Assembly: GCF_016892625.1 (NCBI RefSeq)
Contig: NZ_JAFEMW010000001.1
Span: forward strand, 868,001-932,000
Length of the DNA: 64,000 bases
DNA from: Brevibacterium sp. RIT 803
Lineage (GTDB): Bacteria; Actinomycetota; Actinomycetes; Actinomycetales; Brevibacteriaceae
Direction of reading: 5' to 3'
Position 1 is the stretch's first letter. Each line of letters begins with the position of its first letter. Both the position numbers and the translations under genes were made by a program. Under the pieces are notes generated by a model, which ran no database searches, was not told the origin of the DNA, and was given only the letters and a program-made list of their open reading frames with translations. Below are positions 53,617-61,637 of this stretch, piece after piece.

Positions 53617-54102
53617 GTGTACGCCACGACCGGATTCCCGACCATCGCTCGCGACATCATCACCGTCATCGCTCGGATCGCCCTCGGCGCCATCTTCATC
53701 GCCCACGGCTGGCAGAAGTTCAATGAGTGGACCGTTGCCGGAACTACCCAATCATTCGCACAGATGGGCGTACCGCTGCCAGACATCGCGGCCCCGTTCG
53801 CCACGTTCGTCGAGCTCATCGGCGGCGCGCTCCTCATCCTCGGCGCACTGACCCCGATCGTCGGAATCCTCCTGGCCGCCAACCTCATCGGGGCACTGGT
53901 CATCGTCCACCTGATCCCCGTGCCGTTCGTCGACCAGGGCGGCTGGGAACTCGTCGCAGCACTGGCAGCCGGCGCCCTGCTATTGGCCGCCATGGGACCA
54001 GGTCGCTTCAGCGTCGACCGGTTCCTGCTCAAGGGGAAGAAGAAGTCGAAGCAGTCGCGGAGTGCCGCAGCAACGAGCGCAGACTCCGCTCCGGCCGAAT
54101 AG
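53617..54102 (+). CDS. DoxX-family membrane protein
   Basis: 161 residues from GTG 53617 (GGAG 6-7 bases upstream); a TTG at 53587 is less likely. Four membrane helices. Seen: RIALGAIFIAHGWQKFNEW (DoxX N-terminal motif), VELIGGALLILGALTPIVGI and LIPVPFVDQGGWE. The C-terminus is Lys/Ala/Ser-rich. DoxX proteins such as CatD belong to quinone and thiol-stress operons, which suits the preceding LLM/FMN reductase genes. Exact activity uncertain. Confidence 0.88.
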   Translation: MYATTGFPTIARDIITVIARIALGAIFIAHGWQKFNEWTVAGTTQSFAQMGVPLPDIAAPFATFVELIGGALLILGALTPIVGILLAANLIGALVIVHLIPVPFVDQGGWELVAALAAGALLLAAMGPGRFSVDRFLLKGKKKSKQSRSAAATSADSAPAE

Positions 54103-54109
54103 GCGCCGG

Positions 54110-55126
54110 CTATATAACCGCTGGCCGATCGGGTGTCGAATCAATTGAGGTCGGCCCGGATGGGGTTTGCCCTGTTGAAACAGGCCGCGCTTCGAACCGG
54201 CGACGATATTCCGAAGGAGTCGTCTTGAACGCGGCAGCGAAGTTCTGCCGCAGAGTGACCACACTGCCGAATCCGCAGTTCACGGCGATCTGATCGATCG
54301 ACACGCTCGTGGTCTCCAGCGCCCGACGAGCCTCATCGAGGCGGCGCATGCGCACCCACGAAGCAGGCGTCGCCCCCGTCGATGCCCGAAAGGTGCGGAT
54401 GAAGGTCCGCACACTCATGTGTGCGACCTCGGCCAACCTTTCGACCGGCAGTGATTCGTCAAGGTGATCGACTGCCCAATCAAGAACTCGAGAGATGGGG
54501 TCGTCATCGGCATGCTCCGGCAGCGGTCGCTGAATGTACTGCGCCTGCCCACCGTCGCGGTGCGGTGCGATGACCAGGGAACGCGCCACCTGGTTCGCAG
54601 CGTCGGCCCCCAATCTCGTACGCACCATGTGAAGACAGGCATCCAACGCCGAGGCTGTGCCAGCCGAGGTGATGACATCGCCGTAGTCGATGTAGAGAAC
54701 TGAATCGTCGATCTCCAGATCCGGGTGTCGAGCCGTGAGTTGGTCGAACCCCTGCCAGTGCGTCACCGCCCTGCGGCCGGCGAGCAGACCGGCGTCTGCG
54801 ATGGGGAACGTGCCCAGACAGAGTCCGGCAATGGAAGCACCCCGATGATGGCTGTCAACGAGTAGCTGTCGCAGGGGCTGCCCAGCCGGGCGACCATCGT
54901 CGTACCAGGACGGAACGACGACAACCTCGGCGCCGGATGCCGCGTCCGGCCCACTCAGCCCAGTGATCTGATACCCCTCCGCCGTCGTGACCGGCGCATC
55001 GTCGTCGGAGAACAGGACGGTTTCCCACGCCGCCAAGCCCTGGCGGGCAACCTCGTTGAAGACCATCTGCGGCACGGACAGATGGAACATGGTGATGCCG
55101 GTGAAGGCATAGATGGCGATGCGCAC
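54110..55126 (-). CDS. GlxA-family regulator (DJ-1/PfpI domain plus AraC HTH)
   Basis: 338 residues from GTG 55126, preferred because AGGAAGAG stands before it and family similarity starts with VRIAIYAFTGITMFHLSVPQ. The first half is a DJ-1/PfpI fold with the nucleophile-elbow region IAGLCLGTFPIADAGLLAGR and AVTHWQG. The second half is two AraC helix-turn-helix units (LAEVAHMSVRTFIRTFRAST, IAVNCGFGSVVTLRQNF). It is divergent from an isochorismatase-type hydrolase gene, the usual target in this arrangement. The start could also be ATG 55195. Confidence 0.9.
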   Translation of the reverse strand: MRIAIYAFTGITMFHLSVPQMVFNEVARQGLAAWETVLFSDDDAPVTTAEGYQITGLSGPDAASGAEVVVVPSWYDDGRPAGQPLRQLLVDSHHRGASIAGLCLGTFPIADAGLLAGRRAVTHWQGFDQLTARHPDLEIDDSVLYIDYGDVITSAGTASALDACLHMVRTRLGADAANQVARSLVIAPHRDGGQAQYIQRPLPEHADDDPISRVLDWAVDHLDESLPVERLAEVAHMSVRTFIRTFRASTGATPASWVRMRRLDEARRALETTSVSIDQIAVNCGFGSVVTLRQNFAAAFKTTPSEYRRRFEARPVSTGQTPSGPTSIDSTPDRPAVI

Positions 55127-55290
55127 GTCGGGCTCTTCCTGATTGGCTGGTGGCAGGCTCGTGAAGTTTGGCGTAATTCCATCGTAGATGAGCATTTGTG
55201 CTACTGGTAGTGCCCGGTCGGCTCTCGCACACTGGAGGTGTGCCGCAGTTACGCGCCACGTCCTCACTGACCACAACCTTGGAGTTCGCT

Positions 55291-55929
55291 ATGACTACCG
55301 CCCGCCGTGCCCTTGTCCTCGTCGATGTGCAGCAGCAGTATTTCGACGGTCCCTTGGAGATCCAGTATCCGAGCCATGACCAGTCACTGCCGAAGATCAC
55401 TGCGGCCATCGACGCTGCGGTTGCCGCCGACATCCCGGTCGCCGTCTTCCAGCACACGATGGGCACCGAGGCCCCGGCCTTCAATCCGAACGAGCCCGGG
55501 TTCGCACTCCACCCTGAGGTCGCTCAACGCCAGGTCGATTCCTGGAAGTCAGTGGTCAAGGAGTACGGCTCCGTCTATGCCGACACCGATCTCGAAGCAT
55601 GGCTGCGCGAGAAGGGCGTCGACACAGTCACCCTCGTGGGCTACATGACCAATAACTGCATCCTCTCCTCGGCAGCTGGCGCCGAGGTTCTCGGCTTCAC
55701 CACGGAGGTGCTCTCCGATGCGACCGGTGCCATCAACATCGCCAATGATGCCGGCTTCGCCGACGCCAAGACCGTGCACACGACGCTGATGGCGCTCCTG
55801 CATTCGAACTGGGCGTCCGTCGCGACCACCGAAGCTTGGACTCATGCACTGACTTCTCAGGAGCCGCTGCCGAAGGGAGACCTGGGCAGTTCGGCCGTCA
55901 CGGGTGCGCAGAAGGCAGGGCAGAACTGA
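55291..55929 (+). CDS. Isochorismatase-family cysteine hydrolase
   Basis: 212 residues from ATG 55291 after TTGGAG. Seen: RALVLVDVQQQYFDG (catalytic Asp), the central KSVVKEYGS-type Lys region, and GYMTNNCILSSAAGAEVLGF with the nucleophilic Cys; the usual TDxC is TNNC here. The family hydrolyses amides such as nicotinamide or N-carbamoyl compounds, or isochorismate. Divergent from the GlxA regulator, which probably controls it. It converges with the arsenic operon, 4 bp away. Confidence 0.88.
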   Translation: MTTARRALVLVDVQQQYFDGPLEIQYPSHDQSLPKITAAIDAAVAADIPVAVFQHTMGTEAPAFNPNEPGFALHPEVAQRQVDSWKSVVKEYGSVYADTDLEAWLREKGVDTVTLVGYMTNNCILSSAAGAEVLGFTTEVLSDATGAINIANDAGFADAKTVHTTLMALLHSNWASVATTEAWTHALTSQEPLPKGDLGSSAVTGAQKAGQN

Positions 55930-55933
55930 TTGT

Positions 55934-56350
55934 TCAGTAACCCGTGCGCAACCGCTCCAGAAGGTCGGTGACTCGGTTGCTGATGTCGTTGCGAACCAGA
56001 CGCATGCGCTCGATTCCTTCGATGCCGCGCGCGGAGGGCTCGTCGGTGTCCCAGTTTTCAACCTCGGTGCCCTCGGGCGCATGCACGGTCGCTTCGCGGC
56101 CCAACGTGACGACGACATCAGCGGCTTCCAGATCCGCCGGCGTGACCGGTTTGGGTGTTCCTTCGCTGATGTCGATGTTCCATTCGGCCAGCGACGCAAC
56201 CGAGAGCTGATTGAGCGAGGTACCGGGTTTGGTCCCGCCGGAGACGACGTCGATCGAGTCTCCGGCGATGTCGCCCATGAGCCCCGCAGCCATCTGTGAC
56301 TTTCCGCCGTTCTTCACACAGACGAAGAGGACGCGAGGTGGGGCGCTCAC
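55934..56350 (-). CDS. ArsC-like low-molecular-weight phosphatase with Cx5K loop
   Basis: 138 residues from GTG 56350, which overlaps the stop of the FAD oxidoreductase gene. Seen: VLFVCVKNGGKSQMAAGLM, DSIDVVSGGTKPG, VTLGREATVHAPEG, ENWDTDEPSARG and RMRLVRNDI. It has the LMW-PTP/ArsC fold, but the phosphate-binding Arg of the usual Cx5R loop is Lys (C-VKNGG-K). In the neighbour at 57854-58312 the loop is canonical. It may be a variant arsenate reductase or a binding protein of the operon. Confidence 0.83.
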   Translation of the reverse strand: MSAPPRVLFVCVKNGGKSQMAAGLMGDIAGDSIDVVSGGTKPGTSLNQLSVASLAEWNIDISEGTPKPVTPADLEAADVVVTLGREATVHAPEGTEVENWDTDEPSARGIEGIERMRLVRNDISNRVTDLLERLRTGY

Positions 56351-57861
56351 TGCGCCTCCTGGTGTGCGCTGCGGCCGTGTTCCAGCCCTGTGGGGATGCC
56401 AATCGAGACCGGCTGTCCGGCTTCGCCACAACACGACTCCGGCTCGGCAGCTTCGACAGCAGGCGCTGGCTCGCAGCACCCGCTACTGTCTGCGGTCACC
56501 GTGGCGACCGATGGCGTATCGCATGACGAACCGATGTCGGCCGAGCACACTCCGGTCTCCGGGAGCACAAGCTCGACCCTCTCGGCCGCTTCCTGATCGC
56601 CGGCGATCGCGGCGACGATCGAACGGACCTGCTCGTAACCGGTGGCCATGAGGAACGTCGGCGCTCGACCGTAGGACTTCATACCCGCGATGTAGAAGTC
56701 CGTCTCCGGATGAGCCAGCAGGCGGGCTCCATGTGGTGCGACGGTTCCGCAGCTGTGGTGTTCGGGATCGATGAGTGGTCCCAATCCGGTGGGCGCCTCG
56801 ACGATCGGGTCGAGGTCGAGTCGGATTTCGCGGAGGAAACTGAGATCCGGCCTAAATCCTGTGGTCGGAACGAGCCGGTCAACGTCAATTGAGACTGCGC
56901 CTGCGGGGGTGATTCCGGTGACGGTCAGTTTGCTCGCAGTGTCTGAACCTGTGAGGTCCTGTCCTATGTTGTCCGCCGAGGTGGCGCTCCGGTCCGTAAT
57001 GCCCAGCCCCGTGATGGTCACCGAGGTGTGAACCTCGATGCGTCCGGCTTCGACAAGGTGGCGCAGGCGAGTGCCCAGTGCTCCGCGTGCTGGGAGTCCG
57101 TCCTGGTCGCCACCGCCGTAGACATCGGCAGGATCAGTTCCTCGTATGGCCCAGCTGATGCGAGTGGACGGTTCGGCCTCGCGGAGCTCTCCCAGGGCCA
57201 GCAGTGTGTTGGCCGCCGAGTGACCGGCTCCGACCACAAGCGTGTGACGGTCTGCGAAGTGTGCCCGATCCCGGCCGAGGACGTCGGGCAGCGGTGAGGT
57301 GACGAGCCCAGCCTCGCGGGCCTCATTCTCACCGTTGGCCGGCAGCCCCGCCTGGCCAAGCGGATTAGGGGTCCCCCAGGTGCCTGAGGCATCAATGACG
57401 GCACGAACGACATGATCCAAAATCTCGCCGCGCTCGTTCTGAGTCCGCAAGAGGAATGGAGTGTCCTCGCGTCCCGGGGTGCGGGTGCGATCCTTGCCGA
57501 CGCGGCTGACCGCAATGACTTGTGTCTGCGTGCGAATCGCGTTGCTCAGCTGTGGGGTCGCTGCCAATGGAGCAAGGTACTTCGCGACGAGTTCAGCCCC
57601 TGTGGGCAGGTAGTCGCCAGCAGGCTCCACCCATCCTGTCAGCTCGAGCAATGCCCGTGCAGCCTGGTCGATGTTGTACTTCCACGGTGAGAAGAGGCCG
57701 ATGTGGCCCCACGCACTGACAGCGGTTGCAGGTGTCGCGCCTGCTTCGAAGACGAGCGGCTCCATTCTGCGAGCGATGACGTGCGCCGCGGCAGCCAGAC
57801 CAACCGGGCCGGAGCCGATGATGGCGACCGGAAGTTTGGATATTGGTGTGGACTCAGTCAC
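56347..57861 (-). CDS. FAD-dependent oxidoreductase (ArsO-like) with Cys-rich tail
   Basis: 504 residues from GTG 57861 (AGAGAGGAC upstream); the longer frame to 58044 lies antisense or out of frame in arsC. Seen: N-terminal FAD motif VAIIGSGPVGLAAAAHVIAR, EAGATPATAVSAWGH, second nucleotide motif TLVVGAGHSAANTLLALGEL, and YIAGMKSYGRAPTFLMATGY. Such flavin monooxygenase-like proteins (ArsO) are found in actinobacterial arsenic operons. The last 70 residues hold six Cys, including two CC pairs (SGCCEP, SCCGEA), suitable for binding As(III). It overlaps arsC by 8 bp and the next gene by 4 bp. Confidence 0.88.
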   Translation of the reverse strand: MTESTPISKLPVAIIGSGPVGLAAAAHVIARRMEPLVFEAGATPATAVSAWGHIGLFSPWKYNIDQAARALLELTGWVEPAGDYLPTGAELVAKYLAPLAATPQLSNAIRTQTQVIAVSRVGKDRTRTPGREDTPFLLRTQNERGEILDHVVRAVIDASGTWGTPNPLGQAGLPANGENEAREAGLVTSPLPDVLGRDRAHFADRHTLVVGAGHSAANTLLALGELREAEPSTRISWAIRGTDPADVYGGGDQDGLPARGALGTRLRHLVEAGRIEVHTSVTITGLGITDRSATSADNIGQDLTGSDTASKLTVTGITPAGAVSIDVDRLVPTTGFRPDLSFLREIRLDLDPIVEAPTGLGPLIDPEHHSCGTVAPHGARLLAHPETDFYIAGMKSYGRAPTFLMATGYEQVRSIVAAIAGDQEAAERVELVLPETGVCSADIGSSCDTPSVATVTADSSGCCEPAPAVEAAEPESCCGEAGQPVSIGIPTGLEHGRSAHQEAQ

Positions 57862-58312
57862 GAGTCGTCCTCTCTGGAAGTGCGTCGTCTGCAGAAGCCC
57901 TGGATATGGACAGGCTGGTGAGCAGATCGTGAATGCGGGCGCGAATGTCATCGCGAATGGTGCGCACGGTCTCGATACCCTGACCTGCCGGGTCATCGAG
58001 GTCCCAGTCTTCGTAACGCTTGCCGGGGAAGATGGGGCAAGCATCGCCGCAGCCCATGGTGATCACCACATCCGAGGTCTTCACCGTGTCCGGGGTGAGA
58101 ATTTTCGGGTGCTGGTCGGTGATGTCGATGCCGACCTCAGCCATCGCCTCGGCGGCGGTGGGGTTGAGCATTTTCCCCGGTGCACTGCCGGCAGAGCGGA
58201 CCTCGACTCGGTCACCTCCGAACTCGCGGAGGAATCCCGCGGCCATCTGCGATCGGCCGGCGTTGTGCACGCAGACGAAGAGGACGCTGGGCTTCTGTTC
58301 GACTGTCGTCAT
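57854..58312 (-). CDS. arsC: Arsenate reductase, LMW-phosphatase type
   Basis: 152 residues from ATG 58312 (ATGA overlap with acr3). Seen: VLFVCVHNAGRSQMAAGFL with the catalytic Cx5R loop, EVRSAGSAPGKMLNPTAAEA, VVITMGCGDACPIFPGKRYE and DWDLDDPAGQG (catalytic Asp). In actinobacteria such ArsC enzymes often use mycothiol and mycoredoxin to reduce arsenate to arsenite, which Acr3 then exports; the thiol used here is inferred. Confidence 0.93.
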   Translation of the reverse strand: MTTVEQKPSVLFVCVHNAGRSQMAAGFLREFGGDRVEVRSAGSAPGKMLNPTAAEAMAEVGIDITDQHPKILTPDTVKTSDVVITMGCGDACPIFPGKRYEDWDLDDPAGQGIETVRTIRDDIRARIHDLLTSLSISRASADDALPERTTRD

Positions 58313-59424
58313 TTCTGTGCCTCCTGGCGCTCCGGGTGCATCTGGTGTCCGGTGTATTCGGGGAAGAAGCGGCGTCGTGACCATAGGGCCACATAGACGA
58401 GGGCGACGAGGATGGGTACTTCGATGAGCGGACCGACGACTCCCGCCAGGGCCTGTCCGGAAGCCACTCCGTAGGTGCCGATGGCCACTGCGATGGCGAG
58501 TTCGAAGTTGTTGCCTGCGGCGGTAAATGCCAGAGTGGCCGTCTTCTCATAGCCCAGCTTCAGGCCACGGCCCACAACCATGCCGAAGGCGAAGACGACG
58601 GTGAAGTAGACGAGCAACGGCAGAGCGATGCGCACGACATCCAAGGGGTTCGAGGTGATCTCGTCACCCTGGAAGGCGAAGAGCACAACGATGGTGAACA
58701 GCAGCCCATAGAGCGCGAAAGGGCCGATCTTCGGTAGGAACCGGTCTTCGTACCAGGCCCGCCCCTTGGCTTTCTCACCGATGAGGCGAGTGAGGAAGCC
58801 GGCCAACAGCGGAATGCCGAGGAAGACGAGGACGCTGAGCGTGATCGCCCAGAACGAGAATTCGCCACTCGTCGTCGGCAATCCGAGGAGGTTCGGCAGC
58901 CACTGCAGGTAGAACCAGCCGAGGAGGCCGAAGGCGAAGACCTGGAAGACCGAGTTGATCGCAACGAGGACGGCAGCGGCTTCACGGTCCCCGCAGGCAA
59001 GGTCGTTCCAGATGAAGACCATCGCAATGCAGCGGGCGAGACCGACGATGATCAATCCCGTCCGATATTCCGGAAGGTCTGGCAGGAAGAGCCAGGCGAG
59101 GGCGAACATGAAGGCGGGAGCGGCCAACCAGTTGATCAGCAGGGACGTGATCATCAGTTTTCTGTCGCTGAGCACGCGCCCGGTTTCGTTGTAGCGGACC
59201 TTGGCCAGCACCGGATACATCATCACCAGCAGTCCCAGAGCAATCGGCAATGACACATCGGCGACCTTGACCGAATCCAGGGCCGCAGCGAGTCCGGGCA
59301 CAAGCCGACCGAGCAGCAGACCGAGGATCATCGCCGCGATGATCCACACCGGCAGGAAACGATCGAGGGTCGACAGCTTAGTCTGTGCCGGTTCACTGGT
59401 GAGGGCTGTCACTGGGGTGCTCAT
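58309..59424 (-). CDS. acr3: Arsenite efflux transporter of the Acr3 type
   Basis: 371 residues from ATG 59424 (CAGGAG 5-6 bases upstream); the longer frame to 59472 is less likely. Ten membrane helices, the Acr3 number. Seen: LMITSLLINWLAAPAFMFAL, LARCIAMVFIWNDLACGD (the conserved Cys pair region) and AFTAAGNNFELAIAVAIGTY. It exports As(III). First gene of the operon, divergent from arsR. Confidence 0.94.
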   Translation of the reverse strand: MSTPVTALTSEPAQTKLSTLDRFLPVWIIAAMILGLLLGRLVPGLAAALDSVKVADVSLPIALGLLVMMYPVLAKVRYNETGRVLSDRKLMITSLLINWLAAPAFMFALAWLFLPDLPEYRTGLIIVGLARCIAMVFIWNDLACGDREAAAVLVAINSVFQVFAFGLLGWFYLQWLPNLLGLPTTSGEFSFWAITLSVLVFLGIPLLAGFLTRLIGEKAKGRAWYEDRFLPKIGPFALYGLLFTIVVLFAFQGDEITSNPLDVVRIALPLLVYFTVVFAFGMVVGRGLKLGYEKTATLAFTAAGNNFELAIAVAIGTYGVASGQALAGVVGPLIEVPILVALVYVALWSRRRFFPEYTGHQMHPERQEAQK

Positions 59425-59485
59425 CGGACTCCTGGGACGAATCTGTTCAGGGCCGAGATTCCCCAGCCGCAAACATCGAAGGTGA

Positions 59486-59514
59486 TCGATATGAATCTAA
59501 GCACTACATATCGA
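59486..59514. promoter_or_regulatory. Candidate ArsR operator
   Basis: TCGATATG (59486-59493) and CATATCGA (59507-59514) form a perfect 8-bp inverted repeat with a 13-bp spacer, between acr3 and arsR. CATAAT at 59533-59538 is a fitting -10 for arsR and ends 6 bases before the GTG, so the arsR message may be leaderless. Confidence 0.55.
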
Positions 59515-59544
59515 CAACTGTCAATGTATGGGCATAATGGAGGA

Positions 59545-59895
59545 GTGACCACTGAACAGACATTGCCCGCACCCGCCTCGGCGACTTGCTGCACGACACT
59601 GACCGGCGAGCCTCTGGACGAGGTTCGGGCACGCGAGTTCGCCCGGATCTTCAAAGCCTTGGCCGACCCGACACGCCTGCGCCTGGTTTCCTTGGTCGCC
59701 GCCCGCGAAGGCAATGAAGCCTGTGCATGTGACCTCATCGATCCGGTCGGGCTGGGCCAACCCACGGTCTCACACCACCTGAAGATCCTCGTCGACGCGG
59801 GAATCCTTCACCGTGAGAAGCGAGGCATCTGGTCGTACTATTCGCTGGCGGCAGAGACTCTGGAGCGCATCACTGCCTTCCTCTCTCCTGCATGA
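59545..59895 (+). CDS. arsR: ArsR-family arsenic-responsive repressor
   Basis: 116 residues from GTG 59545. Seen: FKALADPTRLRLVSLVAARE, CACDLIDPVGLGQPTVSHHL and KRGIWSYYSLAAETL, the winged-helix fold of ArsR/SmtB. With this start, Cys15-Cys16 fall where the As(III) ligands Cys15/16 lie in Corynebacterium glutamicum ArsR. Cys60 and Cys62 lie in EACACDL, the classical alpha-3 site of plasmid ArsR. The N-terminal pair therefore supports the start and the possible use of either or both site types. It represses acr3 and itself until As(III) binds. Confidence 0.91.
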   Translation: MTTEQTLPAPASATCCTTLTGEPLDEVRAREFARIFKALADPTRLRLVSLVAAREGNEACACDLIDPVGLGQPTVSHHLKILVDAGILHREKRGIWSYYSLAAETLERITAFLSPA

Positions 59896-59957
59896 GGCTG
59901 TGACCGGACGTCGGGGACACACTGTGCGTCGGGAGGAGGCTGTGACCGGACGTCGGG
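59894..59957 (+). repeat. 22-bp direct repeat after arsR
   Basis: GAGGCTGTGACCGGACGTCG plus GG occurs at 59894-59915 and again at 59936-59957, identical and 42 bp apart. It overlaps the arsR stop codon. It may be a small duplication or binding sites before the next gene. Confidence 0.75.
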
Positions 59958-60038
59958 CGACCTCGGCGCGCCGGACCGGATCGGGGTACGCTCCGAAATG
60001 AGACCACCCCACTCCCCCGGACGAAAGCAGAGAGGTCA

Positions 60039-61637
60039 ATGACCAAGACTGTCCTTCAGACAAGCCTGGATGTCTTCCGCGCTCACGGAATGACGACGAT
60101 ATTCGGCAACCCCGGATCGAACGAATTGCCGTTCCTCGCGGGACTCGGCGATGATTTCCGCTTCGTCCTCGGCCTGCATGAACAGGTCGTCGTCGGCATG
60201 GCCGAAGGCTTCTCCCGCGCCACCGGGCGTCCGGTTCTGGTGAACCTGCATGCTGCGTCCGGCTCCGGCAACGGTATGGGCGCGCTGACCAACGCTCATT
60301 ACGGCCACGTTCCGCTGGTCATCCTCGCCGGGCAGCAGGTCCGCCGGACGGTCGGTCAGGAAGTGATGCTGGCCAGCGCGGATGCCGCCGCACTGCCGAC
60401 GCCGCTGGTGAAGTATTCCCACGAGCCGCTGTCTGCCGCCGACGTCCCGCGAACCCTGTCCCAAGCAGCATTCGAAGCCGTCACCCAGCCGAGCGGCCCC
60501 GTCTATGTGTCGGTGCCCTTGGACGATTGGGACGAACCGGCACTCGACGATGACGACCTGCTGCCGGCACGATCGGTGTCGACCGGGCGTGGCATCGATC
60601 CGGAGCTCGAACAGGAGCTGCTCACCTCCCTCAATGGGGCGAAGCGTCCGGCTCTCGTCGTCGGTCCCCAAGTGGATGCCGCCGCCGTTGCTGACCCGAG
60701 CGTCACGGAAGCAGCGATGTCACTGGCGGAGAGGCTCGACGCCTCCGTCTACATCGCCCCGTCGCCCACCCGCTGTCCGTTCCCGACGACCCACCCGAAC
60801 TTCAAAGGAGTCCTTGTCCCCGGAATCCAGTCCGTGCGGGACCAGCTGGCCGAGCATGATGTCGTCCTGGTTCTGGGTGCGGCCGTGTTCAGATATCACC
60901 GCTGGGAGCCCTCGAACTACCTGACTCCCGGCACCGAGGTCATCCAGATCACCCAGGACCCGCGCGAGGCCACCCGAGCACCGTTCGGCAAAGCCGTGAT
61001 TACCGATGTCGGCCGCACCACCGTGACTCTCGCGAAGCAGATCACCGATCGCGGTACCCGCCGCGGCGAGCGCGGTTCACGGATCATGAGCCCAGCGGCC
61101 ACCTCGGCGGAGGGAATGACCGGCGGAGAGGTTCTCGAAGTGCTCAACGAGTACGTCAACGAATCGGTGTCCTACGTCAACGAGACCACCACTTTGGACC
61201 TCGATTACCTCGAACGAGTCGCCATCGACCGACCCGGAATGTACAGCTTCCCAGCCTCCGGCGGTCTGGGCTTCGGGCTACCTGTTGCCGTCGGAATGTC
61301 GATCGGAGCACCGGAGAAGACGATCGTTGCGACCGTCGGTGACGGCTCCGCGAACTACGGCATCACCGCGCTGTACACGGCCGGCCAGCTGCAGACGCGA
61401 ACCGTGTTCGTCATCATCAACAACTCCGGCTACGGCGCCTTGGCCGGCTTTGCACAGCGCATGGGCGTGCCCAAGGTTCCTGGTCTGACTCTGGGCGGCA
61501 TCGACTTCGTCTCTCTGGCCCAGGGCTACGGGGTACCGGCCAAGCAGACGTCGACCCGTGCCGAGTTCGCCGCCGCCTATCGGGAGGCACTCGAAGCGTC
61601 GGGCCCGGTGCTCATCGACGCCTCGATCGTCTCGTGA
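60039..61637 (+). CDS. mdlC: Benzoylformate decarboxylase (ThDP-dependent)
   Basis: 532 residues, the usual size of the family. It decarboxylates benzoylformate to benzaldehyde in mandelate breakdown, using thiamine diphosphate and Mg. Seen: IFGNPGSNELPFLAGL, the activating Glu in LHEQVVVGMAEGF, HAASGSGNGMGALTNA, and the C-terminal ThDP/Mg motif VGDGSANYGITALYTAGQ, then IINNSGYGALAGF. No other mandelate gene lies nearby, so the substrate could be a related 2-keto acid. It ends directly against the convergent DUF2268 gene. Confidence 0.9.
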   Translation: MTKTVLQTSLDVFRAHGMTTIFGNPGSNELPFLAGLGDDFRFVLGLHEQVVVGMAEGFSRATGRPVLVNLHAASGSGNGMGALTNAHYGHVPLVILAGQQVRRTVGQEVMLASADAAALPTPLVKYSHEPLSAADVPRTLSQAAFEAVTQPSGPVYVSVPLDDWDEPALDDDDLLPARSVSTGRGIDPELEQELLTSLNGAKRPALVVGPQVDAAAVADPSVTEAAMSLAERLDASVYIAPSPTRCPFPTTHPNFKGVLVPGIQSVRDQLAEHDVVLVLGAAVFRYHRWEPSNYLTPGTEVIQITQDPREATRAPFGKAVITDVGRTTVTLAKQITDRGTRRGERGSRIMSPAATSAEGMTGGEVLEVLNEYVNESVSYVNETTTLDLDYLERVAIDRPGMYSFPASGGLGFGLPVAVGMSIGAPEKTIVATVGDGSANYGITALYTAGQLQTRTVFVIINNSGYGALAGFAQRMGVPKVPGLTLGGIDFVSLAQGYGVPAKQTSTRAEFAAAYREALEASGPVLIDASIVS

